Part shown: positions 7,521 through 14,565 of the stretch, in pieces
Numbering within the stretch: position 1 is the stretch's first letter
Layout: every line of letters starts with the position of its first letter
NCBI GenBank assembly: GCA_037969395.1
Contig: JBBKXJ010000283.1
Span: 1 to 15,233, forward strand
Reading direction: 5' to 3'
DNA: 15,233 nt
Source of the DNA: JBBKXJ01 sp037969395
Lineage (GTDB): Bacteria > Pseudomonadota > Gammaproteobacteria > Pseudomonadales > JAUIET01
Made by a program: the position numbers and the translations under genes
Notes under the pieces: model-generated
Databases searched by the model: none
What the model was told of the DNA's origin: nothing
Seen by the model: only the letters and a program-made list of their open reading frames with translations

Positions 7521-7864
7521 CTGACGAAACCAAAGCCATCACCATCGGTGGTTATCTCATTGACATCGAAGCCGACCTGCGCCAGCTGCGCTTGTGGCAA
7601 GTCGAGCCGCCCGATAGCGCCGCATTAGCCAGCACCGAGCCGTTTTGTTTTGATACGTTGACGTTTCCCCAATGGCTGCAGTTTGTGTTTATTGCGCGCA
7701 TGTATGAACTTACTGAAAGCGGGGAAACCTTGCCGGAAAGTTGCGGTATAGCGCCAATGGCAGAAGAGTATTTCAGCGGCAGCGAGCTGTTGGTGCGGCC
7801 GCTGCTAACCCATCTGGCCAGCCTCGACAGCTATATTAGTCAGTCATCGTCGCGCGAGGTTTGA
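7517..7864 (+). CDS. yqcC: YqcC family protein (DUF446)
   Basis: This 115-residue cytoplasmic protein has no signal or membrane segment. The blocks STEPFCFDTLTFPQWLQFVFIARM (39-62) and LPESCGIAPMAEEYF (72-86) match what I know of E. coli YqcC (ST.PF..D...P.EWLQWV.IPRM and the following LP....VAP). The protein should be all-helical. YqcC lies beside truC in E. coli, but its function is not established. Here the start codon overlaps the dinG stop by 4 bases, so it is probably coupled to dinG. The last 25 bases overlap, tail to tail, the opposite-strand CPXCG gene. Confidence 0.85.
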   Translation: MTDETKAITIGGYLIDIEADLRQLRLWQVEPPDSAALASTEPFCFDTLTFPQWLQFVFIARMYELTESGETLPESCGIAPMAEEYFSGSELLVRPLLTHLASLDSYISQSSSREV

Positions 7865-8034
7865 ACAGTGACCGAGCCATCGGTTTCTGTAAAACAGCGG
7901 AACAGAATAGGCCGACAACACACATAACAGTCCTCGAAGTATTCCGAACCGGTATCTTCCTCCTCAACGAAGGTGGTAAACCCTTCGCCGCAATAGGGGC
8001 AATGTACCTTGGACTCGCCGCGTTTAATGTGCAT
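7840..8034 (-). CDS. CPXCG motif-containing cysteine-rich protein (small zinc ribbon)
   Basis: This is a 64-residue protein with two cysteine pairs, C12-P-Y-C15 and C36-Y-V-C39 (C40 adjacent), the pattern of the CPXCG small zinc-ribbon family in gammaproteobacteria. The acidic stretch between the pairs (VEEEDTGSEYFED) is typical of it. The function of the family is unknown; zinc binding is inferred from the cysteines. The ATG at 8034 has AGG eight bases upstream. It lies 63 bases after edd on the same strand, so it may be read from the zwf-pgl-edd transcript. The 3' 25 bases run antisense to the end of yqcC. Confidence 0.85.
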   Translation of the reverse strand: MHIKRGESKVHCPYCGEGFTTFVEEEDTGSEYFEDCYVCCRPILFRCFTETDGSVTVQTSRDDD

Positions 8035-8097
8035 ATTGACTGCCTGTTAGAGTAACGCGTTGGCTGCACCGAGCAGTGCACAGTGTTCGAGTGTAAT

Positions 8098-9924
8098 TCA
8101 TTGCTGCACCTCCGGCGACCAGTCGAATACGGTGGCACCCTGCTCGGCGGCGTTGACGCTGTGGCGCATAAAGCCGAACAAGTCGCGACCCAGGTCGGGT
8201 ACGTCGTTGCGTTGCGTGGCGCACTCGCGTGCGTCAAATTCCGCCTGTGCCACCTCCAGCACAAGTTCGCCGCTGTTGGCATCCAGTTTTAGCATATCGC
8301 CATCGCGTATCTTCGCTATCGCGCCACCGGCCCTAGCCTCTGGTGTGAGGTGGATGGCGGCGGGTACCTTACCGGAAGCGCCCGACATGCGGCCGTCGGT
8401 GAGTAACGCAACGGCAAAACCCTTATCCTGTAACACGCCGAGGTATGGCGTCAGTTTGTGCAGTTCGGGCATGCCGTTGGCAGCAGGACCCTGGAAGCGC
8501 ACCACCACAATACAATCTCGATTTAGCTCGCCCTGCTCAAATAACGTTTTCACTTGTTCCTGAGTATCGCAAACAACCGCAGGCGCGTGAATGACTAGAT
8601 GTTGGTCGGCCAATGCCGAGGTTTTAATAATCGCTCGCCCCAGATTACCCTGCAACAACGCCAGCCCGCCGTGACTGGAAAACGGCTTATCACAGCCGCG
8701 CAGTATATCCTTGTTGTTGCTCTCCAGCGATGTTTCCTGCCAGGCTACGTTGTTGCCAACCAGACTGGGTACGCGGCTATAGTGATGACTTAAACCTTCG
8801 CCCATCAAGGTCATGACGTCGTCGTGCAACAAGCCGGCTCGCGCCAGTTCGTTGATCACAATTGGTATGCCGCCGGCAGCATGAAAATGGTTAACGTCGG
8901 CGCTGCCGTTCGGGTAGATGCGGGTTAGTAGCGGGATGATTGCAGACAGCTCGGCGTAGTCCTGCCAGTCAATAATAAAGCCGGCGGCCTGTGCGATGGC
9001 TATCCAATGGATGGCATGGTTGGTTGAACCGCCGGTTGCTAACAAGCCAACAATGGCGTTGACCAGACTTTTCTCGGTGACCAGTTCGTACAGCGGAATA
9101 TAGTTTTTGCCGAGTGCAGTAATCTCGGTAACGCGCAGCGCGGCCGCACGGGTCAGCTCATCGCGCAGCGGATCATCAGGATTAATAAACGCCGTACCCG
9201 GCATATGCAGGCCCATAAATTCCAGTAACATCTGATTACTGTTAGCAGTACCGTAAAACGTGCAGGTACCGGGGCTGTGGTAGGACGCGGATTCGGCTGC
9301 GAGCAACTCTTCTTCGCCTACTTCGCCGGCCGCGAATCGCTGCCGCACGGCGGCTTTTACCTTGTTTGGTAAACCCGAGCGCATCGGTCCCGCCGGTACA
9401 AACACGAACGGCAGGTGGCCGAAGGAGAGGGCGCCGATCAGCAGGCCGGGTACGATTTTGTCGCACACGCCCAGGCACAGCCCAGCGTCGAACATATTGT
9501 GTGACAGCGAAATGGCAGTGGCCGCCGCAATAATATCGCGGCTGAACAAGCTCAGCTCCATACCCGGCTGGCCCTGGGTGACACCGTCGCACATGGCCGG
9601 CACGCCACCGGCAAACTGCGCGGTGCAACCGCGCTCGTGCGCTGCCTGCTTGACAATAGCCGGGTAGCGCTCCAGCGGCTGGTGCGCCGACAGCATGTCG
9701 TTATAGGCCGAGACGATGCCAATGTTGGCCGCTTCCATCAGCTTCAAACTGGATTTATCGCCCGCCGAGCAGCCAGCAAAGCCATGCGCAAGATTACTGC
9801 ACGACAGCTGGCCGCGGTTTGGTCCGCGCTGCTGCATGCGCAAACAGCGTTGCAAATACGCAGCACGCGAATCTCTGCTGCGCTGCCGAATGCGGTTAGT
9901 GACGGCCAGTAATTGTTGATGCAT
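8098..9924 (-). CDS. edd: Phosphogluconate dehydratase (Entner-Doudoroff)
   Basis: Edd dehydrates 6-phosphogluconate to 2-keto-3-deoxy-6-phosphogluconate in the cytoplasm. The 608-residue length is usual. IlvD/Edd family blocks are clear: NIGIVSAYNDMLSAHQPL (67-84), GGVPAMCDGVTQGQPGMELS (106-125), C154 in LGVCDKIVPG and C221 in SPGTCTFYGTANSN. C112, C154 and C221 are the expected ligands of the labile 4Fe-4S cluster. LTDGRMSGASGK near the C terminus is another hallmark. The wording of the motifs fits Edd and not dihydroxy-acid dehydratase. It starts 12 bases after the pgl stop, with AGGAG overlapping that stop, so it is in an operon with zwf and pgl. The partner aldolase gene, eda, is not in this window. 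Confidence 0.96.
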   Translation of the reverse strand: MHQQLLAVTNRIRQRSRDSRAAYLQRCLRMQQRGPNRGQLSCSNLAHGFAGCSAGDKSSLKLMEAANIGIVSAYNDMLSAHQPLERYPAIVKQAAHERGCTAQFAGGVPAMCDGVTQGQPGMELSLFSRDIIAAATAISLSHNMFDAGLCLGVCDKIVPGLLIGALSFGHLPFVFVPAGPMRSGLPNKVKAAVRQRFAAGEVGEEELLAAESASYHSPGTCTFYGTANSNQMLLEFMGLHMPGTAFINPDDPLRDELTRAAALRVTEITALGKNYIPLYELVTEKSLVNAIVGLLATGGSTNHAIHWIAIAQAAGFIIDWQDYAELSAIIPLLTRIYPNGSADVNHFHAAGGIPIVINELARAGLLHDDVMTLMGEGLSHHYSRVPSLVGNNVAWQETSLESNNKDILRGCDKPFSSHGGLALLQGNLGRAIIKTSALADQHLVIHAPAVVCDTQEQVKTLFEQGELNRDCIVVVRFQGPAANGMPELHKLTPYLGVLQDKGFAVALLTDGRMSGASGKVPAAIHLTPEARAGGAIAKIRDGDMLKLDANSGELVLEVAQAEFDARECATQRNDVPDLGRDLFGFMRHSVNAAEQGATVFDWSPEVQQ

Positions 9925-9936
9925 GTTTGCTTGCTC

Positions 9937-10653
9937 CTAACCGGGTGACCAATAGAAGGTAACGGGAACGCGCTGTTGCTGCAGCAAAAACCGCACTGGC
10001 ATGTGCAGTTCATCGTTGTCTGACAGCGCAGCGCGCATCACTTCGAGTTTCGTTCGCCCTGAGATAAGCACAATAATCTCTCGGCTGCTCAACAGGGCAC
10101 TAGCAGTGAGGCTAATACGCGCCTGCTCGGCGCTGGGCGGGTTCATGGGGTGGCACATATTTTCCGATTGCAGCGCCGCGTTCAGTTCGGGCGCGTCCGG
10201 AAACAGCGAGGCCGTGTGGCCATCATCGCCCATGCCCAGCAGCACAATATCGAACGGCTGCGGTATGTCGGCCAGCCGTGCTTCCACATCCTGCAAGCCG
10301 GCCTCCGGCGTGTTGTCATCGGTTGTCAGGCTGATAAGCGCCGCTTCCGCCGCCTTGTTTTGCAGCAGCGTGGAGCGCACCATTTTTTCATTACTGGCGT
10401 CGTTGTCAGGGGCTACCCAGCGCTCGTCGGCGAGCGTAATCGCTATTTTCTGCCAGGGGATATCTTTGTGCGACAGCTTTTCAAATAGCGGCGCGGGTGT
10501 GCGACCGCCAGATACAACCAGACTGGGCCGCACGCGCTGCGCACAGGCTTCGCTCAGGGTGGCGGCGATTTGCGTGGCCAGTTCGTCTTCCAGCTCGGCC
10601 GCGCTGGTAAACGGTTTGTAGTGCATGTGCTGCGGCCATGCGATGTTATTCAT
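9937..10653 (-). CDS. pgl: 6-phosphogluconolactonase
   Basis: Pgl hydrolyses 6-phosphogluconolactone, the product of Zwf, to 6-phosphogluconate. It is of the DevB/SOL type, 239 residues from the ATG at 10653. Blocks seen are VVSGGRTP (46-53), ADERWV (75-80), SNEKM (88-92 region) and GMGDDGHTASLFP (140-152), the last carrying the catalytic-site residues of the family. A longer frame begins at a GTG at 10671, but the ATG at 10653 is preferred: it gives an 8-base overlap with the end of zwf (ATGAATAA) and has a G-rich site (GAGGGG) upstream. The overlap implies translational coupling with zwf, and edd follows closely. Confidence 0.94.
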   Translation of the reverse strand: MNNIAWPQHMHYKPFTSAAELEDELATQIAATLSEACAQRVRPSLVVSGGRTPAPLFEKLSHKDIPWQKIAITLADERWVAPDNDASNEKMVRSTLLQNKAAEAALISLTTDDNTPEAGLQDVEARLADIPQPFDIVLLGMGDDGHTASLFPDAPELNAALQSENMCHPMNPPSAEQARISLTASALLSSREIIVLISGRTKLEVMRAALSDNDELHMPVRFLLQQQRVPVTFYWSPG

Positions 10654-12115
10654 ACCAGACCACCCCCTCACTTTCGGTTAGGGCATCGGCCGACGCTGGC
10701 CCCATTGTGCCGGCCGCGTAAGGTTCGGGTTCGGGTTCAAGTGTCAGCGCCTGCCAGCTGGCCAGAATGCCGTCGGTCCATTGCCAGGCCGCTTCTACTT
10801 CATCGCGACGCATAAACAAGGTTTGGTCGCCGTGCAATACATCGAGCAGTAAGCGCTCATAGGCGAGATAGGCGCGCGGCGATTCTTCGTTGTCTTCCAG
10901 CGTAAGTTGTAGCGGTAACGACTTTAACGCCATCCCCCGGGTCAAGCCTGGCTTCTTGTTGTGCGCGAATAAGGTAATGTTCTCTTCCGGCTGCAGACGA
11001 ATCACTAGCCGATTGCGCAACTGGTCGGCGCGCTGTTGTGGAAAAATCGATAACGGCTGAGGGCGAAACTCGATCACGATCTCGGAATAGCGGCGCGCCA
11101 TACATTTGCCGGTGCGCAGAAAAAATGGCACTTTGGCCCAGCGCCAGGTGTTGATCAGGGTTTTGACCGCGACGAAGGTTTCAGTATTGGGATACGCCTT
11201 GTACTCTTCCTGATCGAGAAAGCCCGGCACCGCCTCATTATTGACTGTGCCCGCCGTGTACTGGCCGCGCACGGTGCGTGAGTTCACATTCTGCCGATTG
11301 ATAGGCGACAGCGAGCGCAGTATTTTAACTTTTTCATCGCGAATGGCGTCCGGGTCCAGACTGTTCGGTGGCTCCATTGCTACCAGGCACAGCAACTGCA
11401 GCAGGTGGTTTTGCACCATGTCACGCAGCGCGCCGACTTCGCCGTAGTAGCTGGAGCGGCCTTCCACGCCGATGTCCTCCGCTACTGTGATTTGCACGCT
11501 CTCAATGTGCTGACTATTCCATACCGAAGAAAACAGCGCATTGCCAAACCGCAGCGCAATCAGATTTTGCACTGTGTCTTTGCCAAGATAATGATCAATA
11601 CGAAAAGTTGCCGCTTCGGAAAATACTTTGCCGACCTCGGAGTTCAGTTTTTTACAGGTGGCGAGGTTGTGACCAATCGGTTTTTCCAACACCACTCTGG
11701 CGGTATCGGAAGTCAGCCCGGCCGCTTTTAAGTTGTGGCAAATGACGCCATACAGCGATGGCAACGTCGCCAGATAGAATGCACAAGCGTTGTCGGACCG
11801 GTCGTGTATGGTTTGCCGTAGATTGTTGTAATCGTCTGGCTCGTTGGCTTGCATTCTGACATAGTGCAGCCTTGCCGCGAGGCTGCGCCACTGGTCGTCG
11901 CGCCAGAACTGCGGGCCAACGTGTTGCTTCAGGTTTTTTTCAACTACTGCGAGGAATTGTTCGGTACTCAGTTCCTGCCTGCCGGTCGCGTAGATGTGAT
12001 TGAGGGCGTCGCGCAGATGACCATCTAGCTGCAGATAGTAGAGCGCTGGCAACAGTTTGCGTTGCGCCAGATCGCCGGTACCGCCGAAGATAATAAGCTC
12101 AAATTTAGCAGACAT
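10646..12115 (-). CDS. zwf: Glucose-6-phosphate 1-dehydrogenase
   Basis: Zwf oxidises glucose-6-phosphate to 6-phosphogluconolactone with NADP+ (or NAD+). Its 489 residues are normal for the bacterial enzyme. The nucleotide-binding turn is GGTGDLAQRKL (11-21), EKPIG is at 144-148, and the active-site signature RIDHYLGKDTVQN is at 172-184 with the catalytic-region histidine. A long C-terminal domain carries FFLRTGK. It is the first gene of zwf-pgl-edd. A -10-like TATGAT lies at 12195-12190 on the minus strand without a good -35. I saw no TTGT-N7/8-ACAA site of the HexR type upstream, and no hexR gene; the divergent neighbour is an RHH-like small protein. Confidence 0.96.
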   Translation of the reverse strand: MSAKFELIIFGGTGDLAQRKLLPALYYLQLDGHLRDALNHIYATGRQELSTEQFLAVVEKNLKQHVGPQFWRDDQWRSLAARLHYVRMQANEPDDYNNLRQTIHDRSDNACAFYLATLPSLYGVICHNLKAAGLTSDTARVVLEKPIGHNLATCKKLNSEVGKVFSEAATFRIDHYLGKDTVQNLIALRFGNALFSSVWNSQHIESVQITVAEDIGVEGRSSYYGEVGALRDMVQNHLLQLLCLVAMEPPNSLDPDAIRDEKVKILRSLSPINRQNVNSRTVRGQYTAGTVNNEAVPGFLDQEEYKAYPNTETFVAVKTLINTWRWAKVPFFLRTGKCMARRYSEIVIEFRPQPLSIFPQQRADQLRNRLVIRLQPEENITLFAHNKKPGLTRGMALKSLPLQLTLEDNEESPRAYLAYERLLLDVLHGDQTLFMRRDEVEAAWQWTDGILASWQALTLEPEPEPYAAGTMGPASADALTESEGVVWYE

Positions 12116-12136
12116 TTAATGCTCGTTTGCGAGTGA

Positions 12137-12156
12137 CTGCGTATTCCGCAACGCAG
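12137..12156. promoter_or_regulatory. Inverted repeat upstream of zwf
   Basis: CTGCGT (12137-12142) and ACGCAG (12151-12156) are 6-bp inverted repeats with an 8-base spacer, 22 to 41 bases upstream of the zwf ATG. A second small hairpin, CTCG-TTTG-CGAG (12122-12133), sits at the likely zwf ribosome binding region. Either could be regulatory, but short inverted repeats occur by chance and no regulator is identified. Confidence 0.2.
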
Positions 12157-12288
12157 GAATTAACGAAGAATTTTAGCAAATACGCGCCCATCATAGCGGA
12201 CTTTGGCAGCGAAGCGTAACTAACGATCATGCAGCGGTGTGGTTTAATATGAGCTAACATATACGTGCTTTAAATCGGGAGAAGTTGA

Positions 12289-12630
12289 ATGAAGCTGATC
12301 AAACTTATCAAGCGCTGGGAAGAAACCGCCAGCGACGAGTTGACCGTTAGAAAATATGCGGTGCAATTACCGCTGGACGATGCAGCGCGCATTGATGCGC
12401 TGGCGGAAATGTACCCGGCACGCAGCCAAACCCAGCTCATTACCGAATTATTGTCAGCGGCGCTGGACGCGGTCGAAACGGCAATGCCCTACGAGCGAGG
12501 CAGCAATATTATTTCTCGCGACGAGTTGGGTGACCCCATTTACGAAGACGTCGGCCCGACACCGCGTTTCCTGACGCTGACCAAACGGCATGCGGCTCTA
12601 TTGCGGAAAGAGAACGATAATAACGGCTAA
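12289..12630 (+). CDS. Ribbon-helix-helix-like small protein (family labelled 'type 1 pili tip component')
   Basis: This is a 113-residue cytoplasmic protein without a signal peptide. It resembles a family that I recall being labelled 'type 1 pili tip component' or 'pilin assembly protein' in Pseudomonas; nothing in this sequence supports a pilus role. Residues about 22-62 look like a ribbon-helix-helix unit: a short strand (KYAVQLPL), a helix (DDAARIDALAEMY), a turn (PARS) and a second helix (QTQLITELLSAALDAVE). The C-terminal half, with GDPIYEDVGPTPRFL, is conserved in the family as I recall it. The ATG has a good site, GGGAG, nearby. It is divergent from zwf across 173 bases. DNA binding is inference from the fold pattern. 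Codon use looks like that of its neighbours. Confidence 0.7.
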   Translation: MKLIKLIKRWEETASDELTVRKYAVQLPLDDAARIDALAEMYPARSQTQLITELLSAALDAVETAMPYERGSNIISRDELGDPIYEDVGPTPRFLTLTKRHAALLRKENDNNG

Positions 12631-12645
12631 GCCCGTTAGTGCGAA

Positions 12646-13140
12646 CTACCACCAGTACTTGTCAAAGTTCTCAGGGTTGGCCCAAAAACGATTATTGTTC
12701 CAGTCGCGGCGACGGTTGTACTGTTCTATCGCATAGGTGTAGAGCTGCAGTTCGCGGCCGGCGTTTTGAAACGTTGAGATCAACGTCATGCCCAGACTAA
12801 AAAAATCAACGGCGGTCCAGGCACTGTGGCGACCGGCCGGGGCATAGGTAACGCAGCAGCGGTTACTGTGCGCATTGCGAATACGGCCAAGCAGTTCCAT
12901 GCCTGTGCTTTTCGGCAGATGTTCAAGTTGGTCGGCAACAACGGCCAGGTCAAAACGTTGCAGACTAGCCAACTCTTTTACATCGTCAGTGACGCATAGC
13001 CTGGTTGTTATACACTGCGTTTCACTGGTATATTCCTGCAAACCAGGCAGGTCACTATGGCTGCATAACAGCAACGTTGAAGGCCGTTGTTCGTACAGGA
13101 TTTCGGTGATTGTCCGCAGCGGAGAATCGACTCCAGACAT
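12646..13140 (-). CDS. DUF6231 family protein (methyltransferase-like fold, function unknown)
   Basis: This 164-residue soluble protein of unknown function resembles the DUF6231 proteins of pseudomonads. The order of hydrophobic strands and helices (STLLLCSHS at 17-25, then RFDLAVVADQLEHLPKSTGMELLGRIRN, then RCCVTYAP) recalls a Rossmann-like methyltransferase core in which DQLEHL takes the place after strand 4. The glycine-rich SAM-binding loop after strand 1 is absent, so it may be a degenerate or non-enzymatic relative. The start ATG at 13140 has GGAA about nine bases upstream. It converges with the RHH-like gene (15-base gap) and diverges from the 85-residue protein gene. Confidence 0.7.
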   Translation of the reverse strand: MSGVDSPLRTITEILYEQRPSTLLLCSHSDLPGLQEYTSETQCITTRLCVTDDVKELASLQRFDLAVVADQLEHLPKSTGMELLGRIRNAHSNRCCVTYAPAGRHSAWTAVDFFSLGMTLISTFQNAGRELQLYTYAIEQYNRRRDWNNNRFWANPENFDKYWW

Positions 13141-13204
13141 AATGCATGGTTCCGACTAAAACATTCATAATACGCGCATTAGCGTGAAGAAAAAGGTAAA
13201 TTCC

Positions 13205-13462
13205 ATGGCTTTTAGTTTTGATATCAATCTGGCCGACGACGTAGACATGCACGAAAAGTTGGCGCATGTGAGAAAAATGGCACACGACTCACAGTACCAT
13301 CTTGACCTGGTAGGCGATGACAAATGCGGCCAGATTACAGGCATTATCGGCGGTGACTACGAAGTGGTTGGCGATTGCAAACTGAAGATAACCATAAAGA
13401 AAAAGCCGCTGATCTTATCCGAGAATAGAATTAAGAAAGCGCTGACCGGGTTTTTCACCTGA
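13205..13462 (+). CDS. Small protein resembling the PHA granule-region family
   Basis: This is an 85-residue soluble protein. A longer frame starts at GTG 13184, but AAGG at 13193-13196 is eight bases before the ATG at 13205, so the ATG is chosen. The layout, with an N-terminal helix (DMHEKLAHVRKMAHD), then glycine-marked strands (GQITGIIGGDYEVVGDCKLKITIKKKP) and a final amphipathic helix (ENRIKKALTGFF), resembles the 'polyhydroxyalkanoic acid system protein' family (PHA_gran_rgn), which is about this long. The match is by pattern only. No pha genes are in the window. It is divergent from the DUF6231 gene across 64 bases. Confidence 0.6.
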   Translation: MAFSFDINLADDVDMHEKLAHVRKMAHDSQYHLDLVGDDKCGQITGIIGGDYEVVGDCKLKITIKKKPLILSENRIKKALTGFFT

Positions 13463-13589
13463 TAATTGCGCGTGCAAAACCATTGTCGACAAATCATGCG
13501 CTACATCTCTGGCTTATCCCTCCGGCAGCCGCCATTAGTCAAGATCGGTTTTCCCGCAGATTTGTCGCTTCTCAGGATCGCGTGCTTCG

Positions 13590-13615
13590 GTGTGGGAGCG
13601 ACTTTAGTCGGGAAC
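13590..13615 (+). repeat. REP-like palindromic repeat
   Basis: The segment begins GTGTGGGAG and contains the inverted repeat CGACT-TT-AGTCG (13599-13610), followed by GGGAACG. It resembles the repetitive extragenic palindromes of pseudomonads and relatives, which have a GTGGGAG head, a short stem and a CGCGAA-like tail. It lies in the 196-base gap between two convergent genes, the usual place for such repeats. One tail base seems changed, so it may be a decayed copy. No RAYT transposase gene is in the window. Confidence 0.5.
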
Positions 13616-13658
13616 GAAAAAGCATACTGAAAACGTGTTTTTGAACCCACCGATCACA

Positions 13659-14297
13659 TCAGAATAAGCCAAAAAACCAGCGCCTCTTCTGCAAGCTCTT
13701 TTCGCACTGCGCCAGCTGCGCCGAGTAAACTTTAGCCCGCCCCGAGACTTTTGCGGCAACGCCGCGCAACCACTCCTTATTGCTGTTGTTATAAGTGCGC
13801 CGATTAAAGCCGCCATGCCCTTCGTGGTAGGCAAGATACAGGTGATAAGCGTCGTTACTGGCGATGGCGCTGCGCTTTCTGCTTTGATTGTTGTACCAGC
13901 CAACGAAATCAATGGCGTCGCTGAAGCGCCTTCGGTCGGCGCCCCGATCACGGGTATCCTCCTGATAAGCACGCCAGGTAGATTTTAGTGCCTGCGAATA
14001 ACCGGCCGCGTTGGAAGGGCGCGGTCCCGGAATAAAACCGAGATACCGCTTACGCGGTGGTTTAACGTTATGCCGGAAGCGCGATTCCTGATGCATGATT
14101 GCCATCATCACCGGCACCGACGCATTCCAGCGCTTCGCCGCCGCAGACGCCGGCTTATACCAGCGTTTCTTCTCTTTGAAGATGGCGCAAATATTGTCGG
14201 TTCTAGCCGGTGCTGACGTGCAAGCCGAAAGTAATAACGGCAGTGCGCAAAGCAACCAGAGTGCCGTGCGTCGAGTCAGTAAACAGTGTTGCAGCAA
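13659..14297 (-). CDS. Lytic transglycosylase (SLT)-domain lipoprotein
   Basis: The product is a predicted outer-membrane or periplasm-facing lipoprotein of 212 residues that should cleave peptidoglycan glycan strands. The start is taken as TTG at 14297 because a perfect AGGAGG (14309-14304) sits six bases before it; the longer frame from GTG 14324 would put that site inside the gene. The signal peptide has RR, a hydrophobic core and the lipobox LLSAC, with the lipidated cysteine at 26. The SLT catalytic block is MMAIMHQESRF, with glutamate 71. AAGYSQALKSTW, DFVGWYNNQS and YLAYHEGHGGF follow in the expected order for goose-lysozyme-like SLT domains. The C-terminal tail is basic and has a W and several F residues. 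It is divergent from a serine-protease lipoprotein, and both act in the envelope. Confidence 0.85.
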   Translation of the reverse strand: MLQHCLLTRRTALWLLCALPLLLSACTSAPARTDNICAIFKEKKRWYKPASAAAKRWNASVPVMMAIMHQESRFRHNVKPPRKRYLGFIPGPRPSNAAGYSQALKSTWRAYQEDTRDRGADRRRFSDAIDFVGWYNNQSRKRSAIASNDAYHLYLAYHEGHGGFNRRTYNNSNKEWLRGVAAKVSGRAKVYSAQLAQCEKSLQKRRWFFGLF

Positions 14298-14303
14298 CTC
14301 GAG

Positions 14304-14309
14304 CCTCCT
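14304..14309 (-). promoter_or_regulatory. Consensus Shine-Dalgarno that sets the TTG start of the transglycosylase
   Basis: AGGAGG on the minus strand is six bases before TTG at 14297-14295. No ATG or GTG is as well placed, so this site decides the start. Confidence 0.7.
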
Positions 14310-14328
14310 GCGATATCGGGTCACTATG

Positions 14329-14358
14329 ATTACAGCAGATAAGCCCTATAACACGCAA
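14329..14358 (-). promoter_or_regulatory. Candidate promoter of the transglycosylase gene
   Basis: On the minus strand, TTGCGT (14358-14353; 3 of 6 to consensus) and TGTAAT (14334-14329; 5 of 6) are spaced by 18 bases. Transcription would start about 20-25 bases before the AGGAGG. Confidence 0.3.
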
Positions 14359-14434
14359 CCAGCACAAAAAATGATCGCCAACCCGATTGTCGTCCTCTTT
14401 AATCCGCTTGTCTAAATCGCAACCAGGCATCAGC

Positions 14435-14510
14435 GCAGCCTGATTAGTCGTCTAAAGTTAAATGAAAGGCTGCATGTCTTCGCGGGCATGCACTATCAGA
14501 GATCCAGTGC
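14435..14510 (+). promoter_or_regulatory. Chain of three overlapping inverted repeats upstream of the serine protease
   Basis: GCAGCCT (14435-14441) pairs with AGGCTGC (14467-14473). TGCATG (14471-14476) pairs with CATGCA (14487-14492). GCACT (14490-14494) pairs with AGTGC (14506-14510). Each pair shares bases with the next, so neighbouring hairpins exclude each other, as in attenuator-like leaders. Arms are short (5-7 bp) and no T-run follows the last one, so this may be chance. Confidence 0.25.
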
Positions 14511-14565
14511 TGTATATCGAGCGTGGAGTTGGTAGCTGTCAGTTATATGTTGTTGGTGGCGATTG

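Noticed and set aside
8035..8097. Short stem TGCAC/GTGCA between edd and the CPXCG gene as a terminator
   Set aside because: It has only five pairs and no T-run; read-through from edd is just as likely.
12222..12250. TAATAT as -10 of a promoter for the RHH-like gene
   Set aside because: No sequence near TTGACA lies 16-18 bases upstream, so the call is too weak to list.
12621..12638. Inverted repeat TAACGG-CTAAGC-CCGTTA as a terminator of the RHH-like gene
   Set aside because: It spans the stop codon, has a stem of only 6 bp and no T-run, so it is not credible as an intrinsic terminator.
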